A program made the position numbers and the translations under genes. A stretch of 64,000 nucleotides of DNA from assembly GCA_965222505.1 (NCBI GenBank), contig OZ244956.1:4526001-4590000 (forward strand), in the 5' to 3' direction. Source of the DNA: G965222505 sp965222505. GTDB taxonomy: Bacteria > Bacteroidota > Rhodothermia > Rhodothermales > DATKEJ01. Shown one piece after another: positions 17,152 to 26,892 of this stretch (position 1 is the stretch's first letter; every line of letters starts with the position of its first letter). The notes under the pieces are model-generated. The model was not told the DNA's origin. It saw nothing but the letters and a program-made list of their open reading frames with translations, and ran no database searches.

Positions 17152-17358
17152 ATGAAAAAGAACATGGGTACCATCGACCGCGGGATTCGGGTGGCCGTCG
17201 CCATCGTTATCGCCATCCTGTATTTCATGGATCAGATCAGCGGCACCGCCGCCATTATCCTGGGGGTCATCGCCGCCATTTTTATCCTGACCAGCCTCGT
17301 TAGCACCTGCCCGCTGTATCTGCCGTTTGGGTTGTCTACCCGCCCGAAGGCGAATTAG
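17152..17358 (+). CDS. Small YgaP-like DUF2892 inner-membrane protein
   Basis: The 68-residue protein matches the DUF2892/YgaP transmembrane family. It has a short MGTIDRGIR leader, two transmembrane helices (about 13-26 and 31-51) and the conserved STCPLYLPFGLST ending. Such proteins occur with rhodanese domains or Crp/Fnr regulators linked to sulfur and reactive-nitrogen stress; here it stands alone behind a Crp/Fnr gene and a perfect CRP-type site. Its stop overlaps the stop of the convergent ABC exporter by four bases. Confidence 0.85.
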   Translation: MKKNMGTIDRGIRVAVAIVIAILYFMDQISGTAAIILGVIAAIFILTSLVSTCPLYLPFGLSTRPKAN

Positions 17359-19148
17359 CTGATCTGTTCCTGTTCCTTGTACTGCAGTTCGTAAAGTCTG
17401 CGGTACAGACCATCCTGCGCCAGTAGCTCCTGGTGGGTACCGCGCTCGCGGATAACGCCTTTGTGGACCACCAGAATCTGATCGGCATGGCGGATGGTGG
17501 AGAGGCGGTGTGCCACGGCTACGGTGGTGCGGCCCTCCATCAGCCGGTCCAGGGCCTGCTGGATCATGTGTTCACTTTCGGTATCGACGCTGGAAGTGGC
17601 TTCATCCAGCACCAGGATCGTGGGATCGTAGACCAGCGCCCGTACGAACGCCAGCAACTGCCGCTGACCGTGGGAGAGGGAAGCCCCCCGCTCACGCACA
17701 TCCTGCTGATATTTTTCCGGGAGGCGGGCAATAAAGGCATCGGCCCCAACCAGGGCCGCCGAAGCCCGGACGTGTTCCTCCGGAATCCGATTATCGCCCA
17801 GCGTAATATTGTCGCGAATGGAGCCGGAGAACAGGAATACATCCTGCAACACCAGTCCGATGTGCCGCCGGAGGTCCTTGAGGGTTACCTGCCTGATGTC
17901 CACGCCGTCTATCAAAATTTGTCCCTTTTGGATCTCATAGAAGCGCATGAGCAGGTTTAGGATCGTGGTTTTGCCTGAGCCGGTCGCGCCGACCAGGGCC
18001 AGCGCTTGACCCGGTTCTACGGTGAAAGAGACATCCTTCAAGATCCAGTTCGGTGTTTCATCATCTCGCACCTCACCGTATGTAAACCAGACGTTTTTGA
18101 ACTCGATCTTGCCCTGCATGGCTTCCATCGGCACCGGGGAGTCCGGTTCGGGAAGGGCCATGTCCAGGTCGAGCACGCCGAAGATACGCTCCGAGGCAGC
18201 CATCGCGCCTTGCAGGGTGTTGTACTGATCCGAGAGTTCTCGAATCGGTTGGAAGAACTGCCGGACGTACTGGATAAACGCCACCAACACCCCCAGCGTG
18301 AGGCTACTGCTTAGCGCTGCCACACCGCCATACCAGATGACCAGTGCCAACGCCAGCGAGGCAATGATGTCTACCGACGGCCAGAACAGGGCGTAATAAA
18401 AGATGGTTTTGATTTGTACCTGCCGGTGATCGTCGTTGACGCCTTTGAACCGACGTAATTCTTCGGCCTCCCGGTTGAAGACCTGTACGATCTGCATGCC
18501 GGTCACATGCTCTTGCATGAACGCATTCAGCCGGGCCACCTGTTTACGGGTTTCCCGGTAGGCATCCCGTACCTTGCGCCGAAACAGGAAGGTGGCATAG
18601 ACCATAAGGGGCATCACGGCCAGGGCCAGCAGGGCCAGTTCCCAGTCGAGCGCAAACATGAAGTAGGTGATGAAAATCAGCCGGAGCAGGTTGCCCAGGA
18701 TGGTCACCACACCCGCCGAGAGGATGTCGCTCAGGGCTTCGACATCGTTGGTGGTCCGGGTGATAATTTTGCCCAAAGGGGTTCGGTCAAAATAGGGGAG
18801 GGGCAGGCGTTGGATATGTCGGTAGACCCGCGTACGCAGATCGAACACGGCCTGTTGCCCGATCCACTGTGTCAGGTAGCTGGTAACCGCCGAGAGAAAA
18901 GCCTCGCCGAAGAGCACCACAAACAGCCATCCGATGATGACGCGCAACCCCTGCCAGTCCCCACCGATGATATGCTCGTCGATAGCCACCTGAATCAACT
19001 TGGGCCGCAACGGGCCGAGGTAGGCCCCCAGTACGGAAAGGATAAGGGCCAACACGACCCAGCCCTTGTAGGGGCCGAGGTACATCAGGATGCGGCGCAG
19101 GAGCCGCCGGTCCAGGCCTTTGTTGTTTTTTGTTTCCGATTCGGACAT
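17355..19148 (-). CDS. ABC exporter, fused permease and ATPase (MsbA/multidrug type)
   Basis: This half-transporter of 597 residues exports lipids, drugs or peptides as a dimer. The N-terminal six-helix type I exporter domain spans about residues 25-320 and the nucleotide-binding domain about 350-590. Visible motifs are Walker A GATGSGKT, signature LSHGQRQLL (a variant of LSGGQ with His in place of the first Gly), Walker B ILVLDEATSSVD and the switch histidine in AHRLSTI. The nearest characterised type is the YfiC/TM0288-like heterodimer half, but no second half is adjacent. It is convergent with the DUF2892 gene. Confidence 0.92.
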   Translation of the reverse strand: MSESETKNNKGLDRRLLRRILMYLGPYKGWVVLALILSVLGAYLGPLRPKLIQVAIDEHIIGGDWQGLRVIIGWLFVVLFGEAFLSAVTSYLTQWIGQQAVFDLRTRVYRHIQRLPLPYFDRTPLGKIITRTTNDVEALSDILSAGVVTILGNLLRLIFITYFMFALDWELALLALAVMPLMVYATFLFRRKVRDAYRETRKQVARLNAFMQEHVTGMQIVQVFNREAEELRRFKGVNDDHRQVQIKTIFYYALFWPSVDIIASLALALVIWYGGVAALSSSLTLGVLVAFIQYVRQFFQPIRELSDQYNTLQGAMAASERIFGVLDLDMALPEPDSPVPMEAMQGKIEFKNVWFTYGEVRDDETPNWILKDVSFTVEPGQALALVGATGSGKTTILNLLMRFYEIQKGQILIDGVDIRQVTLKDLRRHIGLVLQDVFLFSGSIRDNITLGDNRIPEEHVRASAALVGADAFIARLPEKYQQDVRERGASLSHGQRQLLAFVRALVYDPTILVLDEATSSVDTESEHMIQQALDRLMEGRTTVAVAHRLSTIRHADQILVVHKGVIRERGTHQELLAQDGLYRRLYELQYKEQEQIS

Positions 19149-19226
19149 GTCGAGGTTGGCTTACGTCGATGGTAGGTTTAGGGCATGATGATGGATTTTA
19201 GGCGTGAAGCATGTTTGTTTGTTGAA

Positions 19227-19415
19227 GGGCGATCACAAGGATCGCCCCGCTGTGCCATTTTCGACGATTACAACTATGTGTCTCACATTGACTGCAAGGG
19301 GTGTTTTGCTGCGACTCTATTGACCATTACAGCTCTGCGTCGAACATTGGTTATGGGGATTGCCCTGCCCCCTTTAGCCGACTGCGATCTGGCGGGGCCG
19401 GCCTTGTGCCGGTCC
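19227..19415. repeat. Two hairpins with complementary loops in an intergenic region
   Basis: GGGCGATC and GATCGCCC pair perfectly around the loop ACAAG (19227-19247). GGGCCGG and CCGGTCC pair with one G.U around the loop CCTTGTG (19395-19415). The loop regions CACAAGG and CCTTGTG are complementary to each other. The surrounding 19149-19506 has no recognisable gene. Confidence 0.5.
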
Positions 19416-19506
19416 TTTAAACATCGAAGCAATTTCAACGATGAAGAAGGGTGCCCACATTGAAACTTGCGGTCGGCCCGTATCGACGACATGCTTTAGG
19501 ATAAAA

Positions 19507-20427
19507 TCACGACGTCAGAATATAGGGTTTTAATTCTTCGGCAGCTTCGGTATTTGGGAAGACGGTTCGGGCTTCTTCCACCAACGATGCTGTTTCCCGA
19601 TACCGGGCGCTGAAATGGCCCAATAACAACCGCTTGGCTCCGGCCTCGCGGGCCAGAAGGGCGGTTTCATAGGCTGTCGCATGGCCGGTAGCGATGGCCT
19701 TCTCCAATAAATCATGCCCAAAGGTGGCATCGTGGTACAGCAGGTCGGCCTCACGGGCCAGGGTCAGGGTACCGGGGCAGGGGCGCGTGTCAAAACAGTA
19801 CGCAAAGGATACCCCCGGACGGGGCGGGCCAACCACTTCCTCCGGCGCGATGCGGCGGCCATCAACCTCAATGGTTTTCCCTGTTTTTACATCCTGAAAG
19901 TGTGCGTGTTCATGCAAGCCCAGCGCCTCGGCCCGTACGATATCGACCTTCCCCGGTCGGTCCTTCTCCTGAAACCGATAGCCCACCGTATACACGCGGT
20001 GGCCCAGCCGTTCAGCATGGAGGGTATAGGCCGGATGATCCAGCACGCGGCCTCCTTCAAAATGATCATCAAGGCCCACAAACGTGACGGGGTATGGCAA
20101 CGTCAGGCCGGTGAGGGCAAACGTCTGTTCGATGAAACCCTGCAGGGCTGCCGGGCCTATGATCGTGAGGGAATGTTCATACTGCAACAGGGCCAGGGTC
20201 GAGAGTAGTCCGGGGAGGCCGTAGATGTGATCGCCGTGCAGATGCGTGATGCAAATGGTGGTAAGCCGGGATCGCCGCACCCCGGCCTGAATCAACTGAA
20301 ATTGCGTGCCTTCCCCACAGTCAAACAGCACACATTCCCCCTCCCGGATCAGGGCTGTGGCGGAAAGGTGGCGGTTGGCCGTCGGCATGGCGCTACCGAT
20401 GCCCAGTGGAATGATGGCAAGGCTCAT
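19507..20427 (-). CDS. rnz: Ribonuclease Z (tRNA 3' endonuclease)
   Basis: RNase Z cleaves tRNA precursors after the discriminator base. Starting at MSLAIIPLGIGSAMPT (ATG 20427) gives 306 residues, the usual length of the short bacterial form; the longer frame runs into a repeat element. The metallo-beta-lactamase zinc motif THLHGDH is at 61-67. PGVSFAYCFDTRP and YHDATFGHD carry the later ligands, and LLLGHFSARY supplies the last histidine motif. It is transcribed divergently from htpG, and heptad element B lies between them. Confidence 0.95.
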   Translation of the reverse strand: MSLAIIPLGIGSAMPTANRHLSATALIREGECVLFDCGEGTQFQLIQAGVRRSRLTTICITHLHGDHIYGLPGLLSTLALLQYEHSLTIIGPAALQGFIEQTFALTGLTLPYPVTFVGLDDHFEGGRVLDHPAYTLHAERLGHRVYTVGYRFQEKDRPGKVDIVRAEALGLHEHAHFQDVKTGKTIEVDGRRIAPEEVVGPPRPGVSFAYCFDTRPCPGTLTLAREADLLYHDATFGHDLLEKAIATGHATAYETALLAREAGAKRLLLGHFSARYRETASLVEEARTVFPNTEAAEELKPYILTS

Positions 20428-20483
20428 GGTTTCGGTGAACCAACCGACCATGTGGTTCGTTTCAGGAGAGGCAGAAAAATAAT

Positions 20484-20520
20484 ACGTATTGCGTAAGGAA
20501 GCCAGCAATACGCAATACGA
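20484..20520. repeat. Heptad palindrome B (CAATACG word), between rnz and htpG
   Basis: CGTATTG plus CGTA (20485-20495) faces CAATACG, CAATACG (20506-20519). It is a short member of the heptad family, located between two divergent genes, 57 bases from the rnz start and 71 from htpG. Confidence 0.6.
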
Positions 20521-20590
20521 TTTACACCGTCCAAATAGCTGGCTGCCAGACAATAGTTATCCCTCAACAAAATAGCACACTACCTAACCC

Positions 20591-22459
20591 ATGACCACGA
20601 CCAATCAATTCGAGTTCAAGGCCGAGATGAAGCAACTGCTTCACCTCATCGTACATTCGCTCTACACCCATCCCGAAATCTTTCTGCGGGAACTCATCTC
20701 CAACGGCTCCGACGCGCTGAACAAGGCCCGATTTCTGCAATTGACGGACCGGGACAACCTGCTGGATGCCGAAGCCCCCTTGCATATCAAGATTGAGGTA
20801 GATGCCGAGGCCCAAACGTTCAGCATCGAAGACACCGGCATTGGCATGACGCAGGCCGATCTGATTGAGCGTATCGGCACGGTTGCCAGTTCGGGCACGC
20901 TGGCCTTTCTGGAAGAACTCAAGGCCGGGGGTGGAACCCTCGACGGCGAGTTGATCGGCCAGTTCGGGGTCGGGTTTTATTCGGCCTTCATGGTGACGGA
21001 TGAAATCACCATCGAAACCCGGCACGCCGCATCCGATTCCCAGGGGTACCAATGGCAATCACAGGGCACCGGAACATTCACGATTGATGAGATCGACCGG
21101 GCCGAGCGGGGCACCAAAATCTCCTTCAAGCTCAAGGACGAGGCCAAGGATTTTGGGCAAGTCTGGCGGGTCAAGGACATCATCAAGAAGTACTCAAACT
21201 TCGTCGATTTCCCCATCCTGGTCAACGGCGAGGAGGTCAATGCCGTCAGTGCCTTGTGGCAGCGGAGCAAAAGCGAGATCACCGAGGAGGAGCGAAACGA
21301 ATTTTACCGGTTCATTTCCACCGATGCCGCCAAGCCGATGGGGCATTTGCACCTGTCGCTGGAAGGCCGTGTCAACTTCAAGGCGCTCCTGTTTGTGCCG
21401 AGCAAATTACCTCCCGGTTTTTACTATGGTCAACTCCCAAAGCAACTGCACCTGTACGCAGATCGGGTGTTCATCCAGGACGATTGTGAGGCACTATTGC
21501 CTGAGTACCTGCGGTTTATCGCCGGGGTGGTCGATGCCGAAGATTTGCCCCTGAATGTTTCTCGCGAAGTCACGCAGTCCAGTCCGTTACTGGCTCGCAT
21601 CAAGGAGATCCTGACCAAACGCATTCTGAGCATGCTGGAGGATTGGGCCAAGCACGATGCCGAGAAATACCAGGCGTTTTATGAAGCGCACCGGCGGTTG
21701 TTTGCGATGGGGGTTCAGTCCGATTTTGCCAACCGCGAACGCTTGCTCAATCTGCTCCGGTTTGCCACCACGCAGGCCGAAGCCGGGCAACTCGCGGGTC
21801 TGGCCGATTATGCCGGCCGGATGCAGCCGGACCAGAAGGCCATCTACTACCTGGCCGGGGAGAACCGGGATGCGGTGCTCAAAAACCCCAATCTGGAGTA
21901 CTTCAAAAAGCAAAACCTCGAAGTGTTGCTGCTCACGGACCCGGTGGAGGTGTTCATCGCGCCGTTCATTATGCAGTACGATGAGAAGCCCCTCAAGTCC
22001 ATTGAAGATGCTGACCTCGACGTACCGACCGAGGACGAGACGGCTGAGGAAGCCCTGGAAAACAAAACCGCCGACAAACTCCTGGCCCGGTTCAAGGAGA
22101 TTCTCGGGGGGACGGTTGAAGATGTAGTCGCCTCCAAGCGGCTGGTGGATTCGGCGGCTACGCTGGTGGTACCGGAGGGCGGCATGGGTGCGCACATGGA
22201 GCGCATGATGAAGGCCATGGATGAAAATTACCAGGGGCGGACGAAGATTCTGGAAGTCAACCTCGGCCACCCTTTAATCCAAAACCTCGCCCACTGGCAG
22301 AGCCGGAAAAACAAAGCGCAACTGGTGGAAGATTGCATCCGTCAGGTCTACGAGGGTGCACGCCTTATCGACGGCACGCTAGAATCGCCGACGGAATACG
22401 TCGCCCGCATGACCCACCTCATGGAACTCGCCACCAAAACCCGTGCGAAGAAAAGCTGA
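20591..22459 (+). CDS. htpG: Molecular chaperone HtpG (Hsp90)
   Basis: HtpG is the bacterial Hsp90, an ATP-driven homodimeric cytosolic chaperone. It has 622 residues, a normal length. The GHKL ATPase motifs are LRELISNGSDAL (32-43), DTGIGM (81-86) and GQFGVGFYSAFMV (123-135). The middle domain carries the conserved catalytic-loop arginine region (LPLNVSRE), and the C-terminal dimerisation domain ends the protein. It stands as a single gene with two stable hairpins behind it. No CIRCE-like site was found in front of it, unlike groES. Confidence 0.98.
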   Translation: MTTTNQFEFKAEMKQLLHLIVHSLYTHPEIFLRELISNGSDALNKARFLQLTDRDNLLDAEAPLHIKIEVDAEAQTFSIEDTGIGMTQADLIERIGTVASSGTLAFLEELKAGGGTLDGELIGQFGVGFYSAFMVTDEITIETRHAASDSQGYQWQSQGTGTFTIDEIDRAERGTKISFKLKDEAKDFGQVWRVKDIIKKYSNFVDFPILVNGEEVNAVSALWQRSKSEITEEERNEFYRFISTDAAKPMGHLHLSLEGRVNFKALLFVPSKLPPGFYYGQLPKQLHLYADRVFIQDDCEALLPEYLRFIAGVVDAEDLPLNVSREVTQSSPLLARIKEILTKRILSMLEDWAKHDAEKYQAFYEAHRRLFAMGVQSDFANRERLLNLLRFATTQAEAGQLAGLADYAGRMQPDQKAIYYLAGENRDAVLKNPNLEYFKKQNLEVLLLTDPVEVFIAPFIMQYDEKPLKSIEDADLDVPTEDETAEEALENKTADKLLARFKEILGGTVEDVVASKRLVDSAATLVVPEGGMGAHMERMMKAMDENYQGRTKILEVNLGHPLIQNLAHWQSRKNKAQLVEDCIRQVYEGARLIDGTLESPTEYVARMTHLMELATKTRAKKS

Positions 22460-22467
22460 CCACCCCT

Positions 22468-22530
22468 GTTCACTGCACACACTTTGTGCGTGTGCAGTGA
22501 ACTGTCCCCTCCTCAATTCGAGGAGGGGAC
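22468..22530. terminator. Two adjacent hairpins between convergent htpG and the giant secreted gene
   Basis: GTTCACTGCACACAC (22468-22482) pairs with GCGTGTGCAGTGAAC (22488-22502) at 14 of 15 positions around a 5-base loop. GTCCCCTCCTC (22504-22514) pairs perfectly with GAGGAGGGGAC (22520-22530). No T-run follows, so termination in both directions is inferred from position and stem strength. Confidence 0.6.
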
Positions 22531-22540
22531 GCTCTCAAGG

Positions 22541-25500
22541 TCACTTCATCAATAGCATCTTGTGTATGAACGACCCTGCCGGCGTTACCATGTGGATAAG
22601 ATACACGCCGCTTGGCAGACCGCCGGCCTCGAAATGAACTTCATACACGCCCTCGCTCAAAGTGTCTTCAACCAGAACTTGTACTAGTCGGCCGGTCACA
22701 TCATAAACCATCAGCGAAACTGGGGCCGCTTCGGGCAACCCAAACTGGATGGTCGTCGCCGGGTTGAAGGGATTTGGATAGTTGCCTTCGAGTACATAGC
22801 CCTCAGGGATTATTGCGTCTGCGCCACCCTTCCCGGCACTGCCATTGACAAACGCGACCCAATCTTCCATGGCTCCGTTCGAGCAGCCGTGCTTGGTGTG
22901 GCCATTGCCCAGATCCAGTTCTACGATGATTTGTTCGCAGGAACAGCCGCCCGTATCTTCCGTCGTGAAAGGATTGCCCGAACCCGTTCCGTTGACCTTT
23001 GTGTCAAAGATGGTGTCGGCATCGGTCAAGGCCCAGTGGTTGGGGTTGAGCTTTTTAGTTGGTACGCTTTCAGGAATGAATGTGGCTGGGCATACATCAA
23101 GCTCGTCTGTTACAGAATCATTGTCGTCGTCGGAATCACAGACATCCCCTAGTCCATCACCATCGAAGTCGGTCTGATCTGGATTATCCATCAGCGGACA
23201 ATTGTCTATATCATCGTTGATGCCATCATTGTCGTCATCGGGGTCGCACACATCGCCGGCCCCATCGCCGTCGTTATCCTCCTGGTCTGGGTTGGCTGCC
23301 AGGGGGCAGTTATCATCGCTGTCCGCAATCCCATCATTGTCGTCATCGGGGTCGCACACATCGCCGGCCCCATCGCCGTCGTTATCCTCCTGGTCTGGGT
23401 TGGCTGCCAGGGGGCAGTTATCATCGCTGTCCGCAATCCCATCATTGTCGTCATCGGGGTCGCACACATCGCCGGCCCCATCGCCGTCGTTATCCTCCTG
23501 GTTTGGATTGGGATCAGCCGGACAATTGTCCTCGGCGTCATCAACCCCGTCGCCATCCGCGTCACCTCCGCCGGAAAACTCAAGGATGACATTGCCGGTA
23601 TTGACCTGTATGTCAAAATCCACATTCGGAGGGAGGTTGACCGCATCGAAGGTACCGGCGCAGGTCCCACCGCAGGAGACGATGTTGAACTGATCGCCGG
23701 CATCCGGGGTAAACCCGTTTAGGATGCTTATGTTGAGTGTACCCCCCAGGTTGGCATTGCCCGATACCGCGAGTTGGTCGTAGTCGGAGCCGACATTGAG
23801 GCCCCCCAACTCCACGTTCAAGGCGGCATTGGCTGTCGGATTGTAATTGCCCGTATAGTGCAGGATACCGGGCGATGTGCCGGGTTCCCAACCGCTATCA
23901 TTGGTAAAATTGGCCGCCGTGAGTTCTGAAACATGAACCGTTCCGTTTCCTTTGACAAAAGAGCCGGCATTTAACCGAAGTACGCGCCGGAACCGTAACG
24001 TGCCACTCAAGGCGGCGATGATACCCCCCGGTTGGTTGGTAAAATGGAGGTTCACATTGGAGGTCCCCGTGTCTCCGCTTTTCTGAAAGCGGCCGGCATT
24101 TCGGAAGGCTCCAGGATATCCTTCCAGTTGAAGACTCACGTCGCTCTGGATGTCGAACAGGGCGCCGGGCTGATTTTCAAAGGCCGTGCCCTGCCCTCCT
24201 TCGGTGATAATAAAGTTGTTGGTACCAGAGAGGGTAACAGTCTGCTCATTACGAATGATGTTCCCGTTCTTCAAGCGTTTCAGGTTGGCCCCGGTAAGGT
24301 TGATGATGCCCTGGTTGGTAAGCATCCCGCCTCCCTGAATGTTGAGGCCCGTTGCGCCACCTGGGTTGAAATCAATGCCGGCTCCGGTAAAGTTGAAAGT
24401 GGCGTTGTCGGCGGCAGGAATCACCATTTTGCCCGTTGCAACGCGTAAAAAGCCGTCAATGTGTCCGGTCTGGGTGCCTTTGAAGGTAAAGGTCCTACCG
24501 CTCCCCATGCTGATCCCGGCTGAATCAATCACGGTGATGTGGGTTCCATCTTCAAAGAAGGTATTGTTCTTAAATCGTAATTCGCCTTTTTGCACATCCA
24601 GCGTTCCGCCGTAGTTTCGGAAGACCGTCTGAATTTCCGCAACAGTATCAGCTAAACCCCGGTGTTTTCTGACCACGCCCCAGTTGCGGAACACGCCGGC
24701 GACGGCTGAGCCTACCCAGGCCACATTGCCCGTCACACCCGTGAACAAGAATACAGCCCCGGGCCGGTTGTTGATTGCTTTTCCAGCCGGCACAATGAGG
24801 TTGCCCGTGCCCTCCATGATGGTCGTGCCTTCATTCTCAATCGTCGTCTCCAACCGCTTCGGGGCCCCCCCACTCAGCCTTAGGTTCGCCTGAATGGTGA
24901 GTGGCCCGCCGCCAGCGACCCGTCCTTCTGTCCAGGTGAGGCCGGTTCCGGTAATGTCGAAGTTCGTGCCCGGTGCCGGCACACTTAGCGTACCCCCGGT
25001 AAACAGGACATCGCCACTGGCATGGCCCAGATGGGTTCCCTTGAAGGTAAAAGTACGCGAACCAGCTCCTCCAACAGGCCGACCAAAAAACCGAAGGGTG
25101 GCCCCGTGGTCAACATTGTAAATGCTGCCGTCGTTCAGGGTGGACGAAGCGAACTGCCGGAATTCGCCGTCCTGAATGTCGAACGTGCCGCCATAGCTGA
25201 CAAGCGCAACGTAGTTTTCCGTTAGGCCGAAGCTATTGCTTTTACGGATCGTCCCCCAGTTTCTGACCCGCCCCGGTGTGCCCTGCGTCCGAATATCCGC
25301 GTCGGTCTGGATGTCGAGTACAGCGCCGGCTGCAATATCCAGGTACGTACTGATGTTGGGGGTGTTGCCGTTGGGAAGCTTCAGGTTGCCCTCTTGTGTC
25401 CAGGTAGCAATACCTTCAATGCGAAGTGTGGCTTTGCTCAGGGTTTTCGCCCCGCTGCCCCGAATATCCAATGGGCCACGAACGGTAAGCGTACTGGGGT

Positions 25501-26590
25501 TGCCTGTGATGGTGCCCCCACTCCACCGAAAGCCATTTCCACTAAAATCGAACACGGAGGCTGTACCCACTTTGAGTGCCCCACCGGAATGAATAAAGAG
25601 GCCCTGTATATCGCCAGTATGGAAGCCATGAAAGGTCTGGGTATTGTTTGCCAGCCGGTAGACACTGCCCGCCACGACGGTATAGAGGCTCCCATCCTGG
25701 TACGTGGCATTGACTTCCTGCCGTATTTCACCACTCAGTATTTCAATTCGTCCTCCCGTCTGGTTGGTAAACGGGGTCACAATCTGCGTAATGCCGGTGC
25801 CGCCGCTTTTTTTGAACAGGCCGGCATTGCGTATCACACCGGACGAACTCGGGCGGGTAAAGTCGGCATTCGTTTGGATGTCAACGGTGCCGCCGGGCAG
25901 GTTTTCGAGTGCAGTGCCGAGACCGCCCTGGGGCAGCTTGAGGTTGCCGGTTCCCTCAATCGTAATCAGGTTTTCATTGCGTAATACTGCACCGCCGAGC
26001 TGTTTCTCAGCACCGCCCAGCAGCCGGATGGTGCCTCGGTTGATGATAATGCCGGAACCGAATCCTTGCAGCGACTTTTGCCGCCACTGAATTTCGGAAC
26101 CGGCCTGATTGATGAGGGTGCCTCGTATGCCAAGGCCGCCTCCGTTCATGTTAATCGTCTCGGCCTCGGTATCGGTATCGCCGTTGGTGAAGGTACCCAA
26201 TGCTTCGATGGTGCCCCCGGTCAGGGTCAGGAGGCCGTTATTGTAAACAGTGGTCGCTTTCAATGTGCAGCATCCCGTGAGGGTGACATTCTCCAGGGTC
26301 AGGCTACGCACCTGCGGATTCTGAACAGGCAGATTCACTGTTGCATCGGAAATGGCGACATCATCGTTGATGCCGGGGGCCAGGGGAGAACTCCAATTGG
26401 CGGCATTGTTCCAATTGTTGTTGCTGCCTCCGCCGGTCCAGGTTACTGCGGCACCGGGCCGGTGTTCGGCATGTTCGTCCGTCTCGGCCCGCAACGGGCA
26501 TGTAAGGCTGAGCAGTATCAGGAGTAAGGCTAGCGTTTTGAAGGGCGTTTGAAGGCTGGGGGTATGAGGGGCGCTTGTCATGATTGGCAT
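22541..26590 (-). CDS. Giant secreted protein: beta-helix repeats, thrombospondin type 3 repeats, sorting tail
   Basis: The protein has 1349 residues. After a signal peptide (ending LRAET) it begins with the AVTWTGGGSNNNWNNAANWS motif that opens many autotransporter-like beta-helix proteins. About 950 residues of repeated GTIRLLGG / VRNWGTIRKS / DIQxDADF strands follow, consistent with a right-handed parallel beta-helix. Residues about 1010-1170 are calcium-binding thrombospondin type 3 repeats (DNDGDGAGDVCDPDDDNDGI). The end (about 1265-1349) is a type-A sorting domain (NYPNPFNPATTIQFGLPEAA, YDVTGRLVQVL). It is a probable cell-surface adhesin or matrix protein. Two TSP3 units are encoded by identical DNA. 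Confidence 0.85.
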   Translation of the reverse strand: MPIMTSAPHTPSLQTPFKTLALLLILLSLTCPLRAETDEHAEHRPGAAVTWTGGGSNNNWNNAANWSSPLAPGINDDVAISDATVNLPVQNPQVRSLTLENVTLTGCCTLKATTVYNNGLLTLTGGTIEALGTFTNGDTDTEAETINMNGGGLGIRGTLINQAGSEIQWRQKSLQGFGSGIIINRGTIRLLGGAEKQLGGAVLRNENLITIEGTGNLKLPQGGLGTALENLPGGTVDIQTNADFTRPSSSGVIRNAGLFKKSGGTGITQIVTPFTNQTGGRIEILSGEIRQEVNATYQDGSLYTVVAGSVYRLANNTQTFHGFHTGDIQGLFIHSGGALKVGTASVFDFSGNGFRWSGGTITGNPSTLTVRGPLDIRGSGAKTLSKATLRIEGIATWTQEGNLKLPNGNTPNISTYLDIAAGAVLDIQTDADIRTQGTPGRVRNWGTIRKSNSFGLTENYVALVSYGGTFDIQDGEFRQFASSTLNDGSIYNVDHGATLRFFGRPVGGAGSRTFTFKGTHLGHASGDVLFTGGTLSVPAPGTNFDITGTGLTWTEGRVAGGGPLTIQANLRLSGGAPKRLETTIENEGTTIMEGTGNLIVPAGKAINNRPGAVFLFTGVTGNVAWVGSAVAGVFRNWGVVRKHRGLADTVAEIQTVFRNYGGTLDVQKGELRFKNNTFFEDGTHITVIDSAGISMGSGRTFTFKGTQTGHIDGFLRVATGKMVIPAADNATFNFTGAGIDFNPGGATGLNIQGGGMLTNQGIINLTGANLKRLKNGNIIRNEQTVTLSGTNNFIITEGGQGTAFENQPGALFDIQSDVSLQLEGYPGAFRNAGRFQKSGDTGTSNVNLHFTNQPGGIIAALSGTLRFRRVLRLNAGSFVKGNGTVHVSELTAANFTNDSGWEPGTSPGILHYTGNYNPTANAALNVELGGLNVGSDYDQLAVSGNANLGGTLNISILNGFTPDAGDQFNIVSCGGTCAGTFDAVNLPPNVDFDIQVNTGNVILEFSGGGDADGDGVDDAEDNCPADPNPNQEDNDGDGAGDVCDPDDDNDGIADSDDNCPLAANPDQEDNDGDGAGDVCDPDDDNDGIADSDDNCPLAANPDQEDNDGDGAGDVCDPDDDNDGINDDIDNCPLMDNPDQTDFDGDGLGDVCDSDDDNDSVTDELDVCPATFIPESVPTKKLNPNHWALTDADTIFDTKVNGTGSGNPFTTEDTGGCSCEQIIVELDLGNGHTKHGCSNGAMEDWVAFVNGSAGKGGADAIIPEGYVLEGNYPNPFNPATTIQFGLPEAAPVSLMVYDVTGRLVQVLVEDTLSEGVYEVHFEAGGLPSGVYLIHMVTPAGSFIHKMLLMK
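23224..23502. repeat. 108-bp tandem repeat coding for thrombospondin type 3 units
   Basis: Units at 23224-23331 and 23332-23439 read identically, and a third begins at 23440 and matches for about 63 bases before diverging. Each unit encodes 36 residues inside the giant secreted protein. Identity at synonymous sites suggests recent duplication or gene conversion. Confidence 0.9.
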
Positions 26591-26892
26591 GGTTGAGGTT
26601 GGTAATGTCAGGTTCGCAGAGGCCGGATCTGTTTTGGGGCCAGCCTTTTATTAGACCAACGTCGTTTGCAAAAGGAATGGCTCATGCAGGAAGTGGAAGC
26701 GCTATGCGCAAGGAAACGGATGGGTCTGGGAGGTGGGTTTGAACGACTCACACGATTCCATACTCAGGTACTCCTGTGCACTCTTCTGAAATGATCGGGT
26801 GTCCTTCGCCGGCTCGAACCGCGAGTGATAGGGCGTGGATTTGCCGGAAGAGCGAAAACAGTCGGTTATGAGCCTTTATTTCGCAGGGTGGC
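26591..26892. other. 302-base gap between the kinase and giant secreted genes
   Basis: The gap lies downstream of the kinase and upstream of the giant secreted protein, both minus. It should hold the latter's promoter. I see no hairpin terminator, tRNA or credible ORF. Confidence 0.4.

Noticed and set aside
23224..23502. CRISPR-like regular repeat
   Set aside because: The 108-bp units are contiguous without unique spacers and encode protein in frame.
26800..26830. tRNA-like T-loop string (GGTTCGAGCC on the minus strand)
   Set aside because: No acceptor, anticodon or matching T-stem could be built around it.
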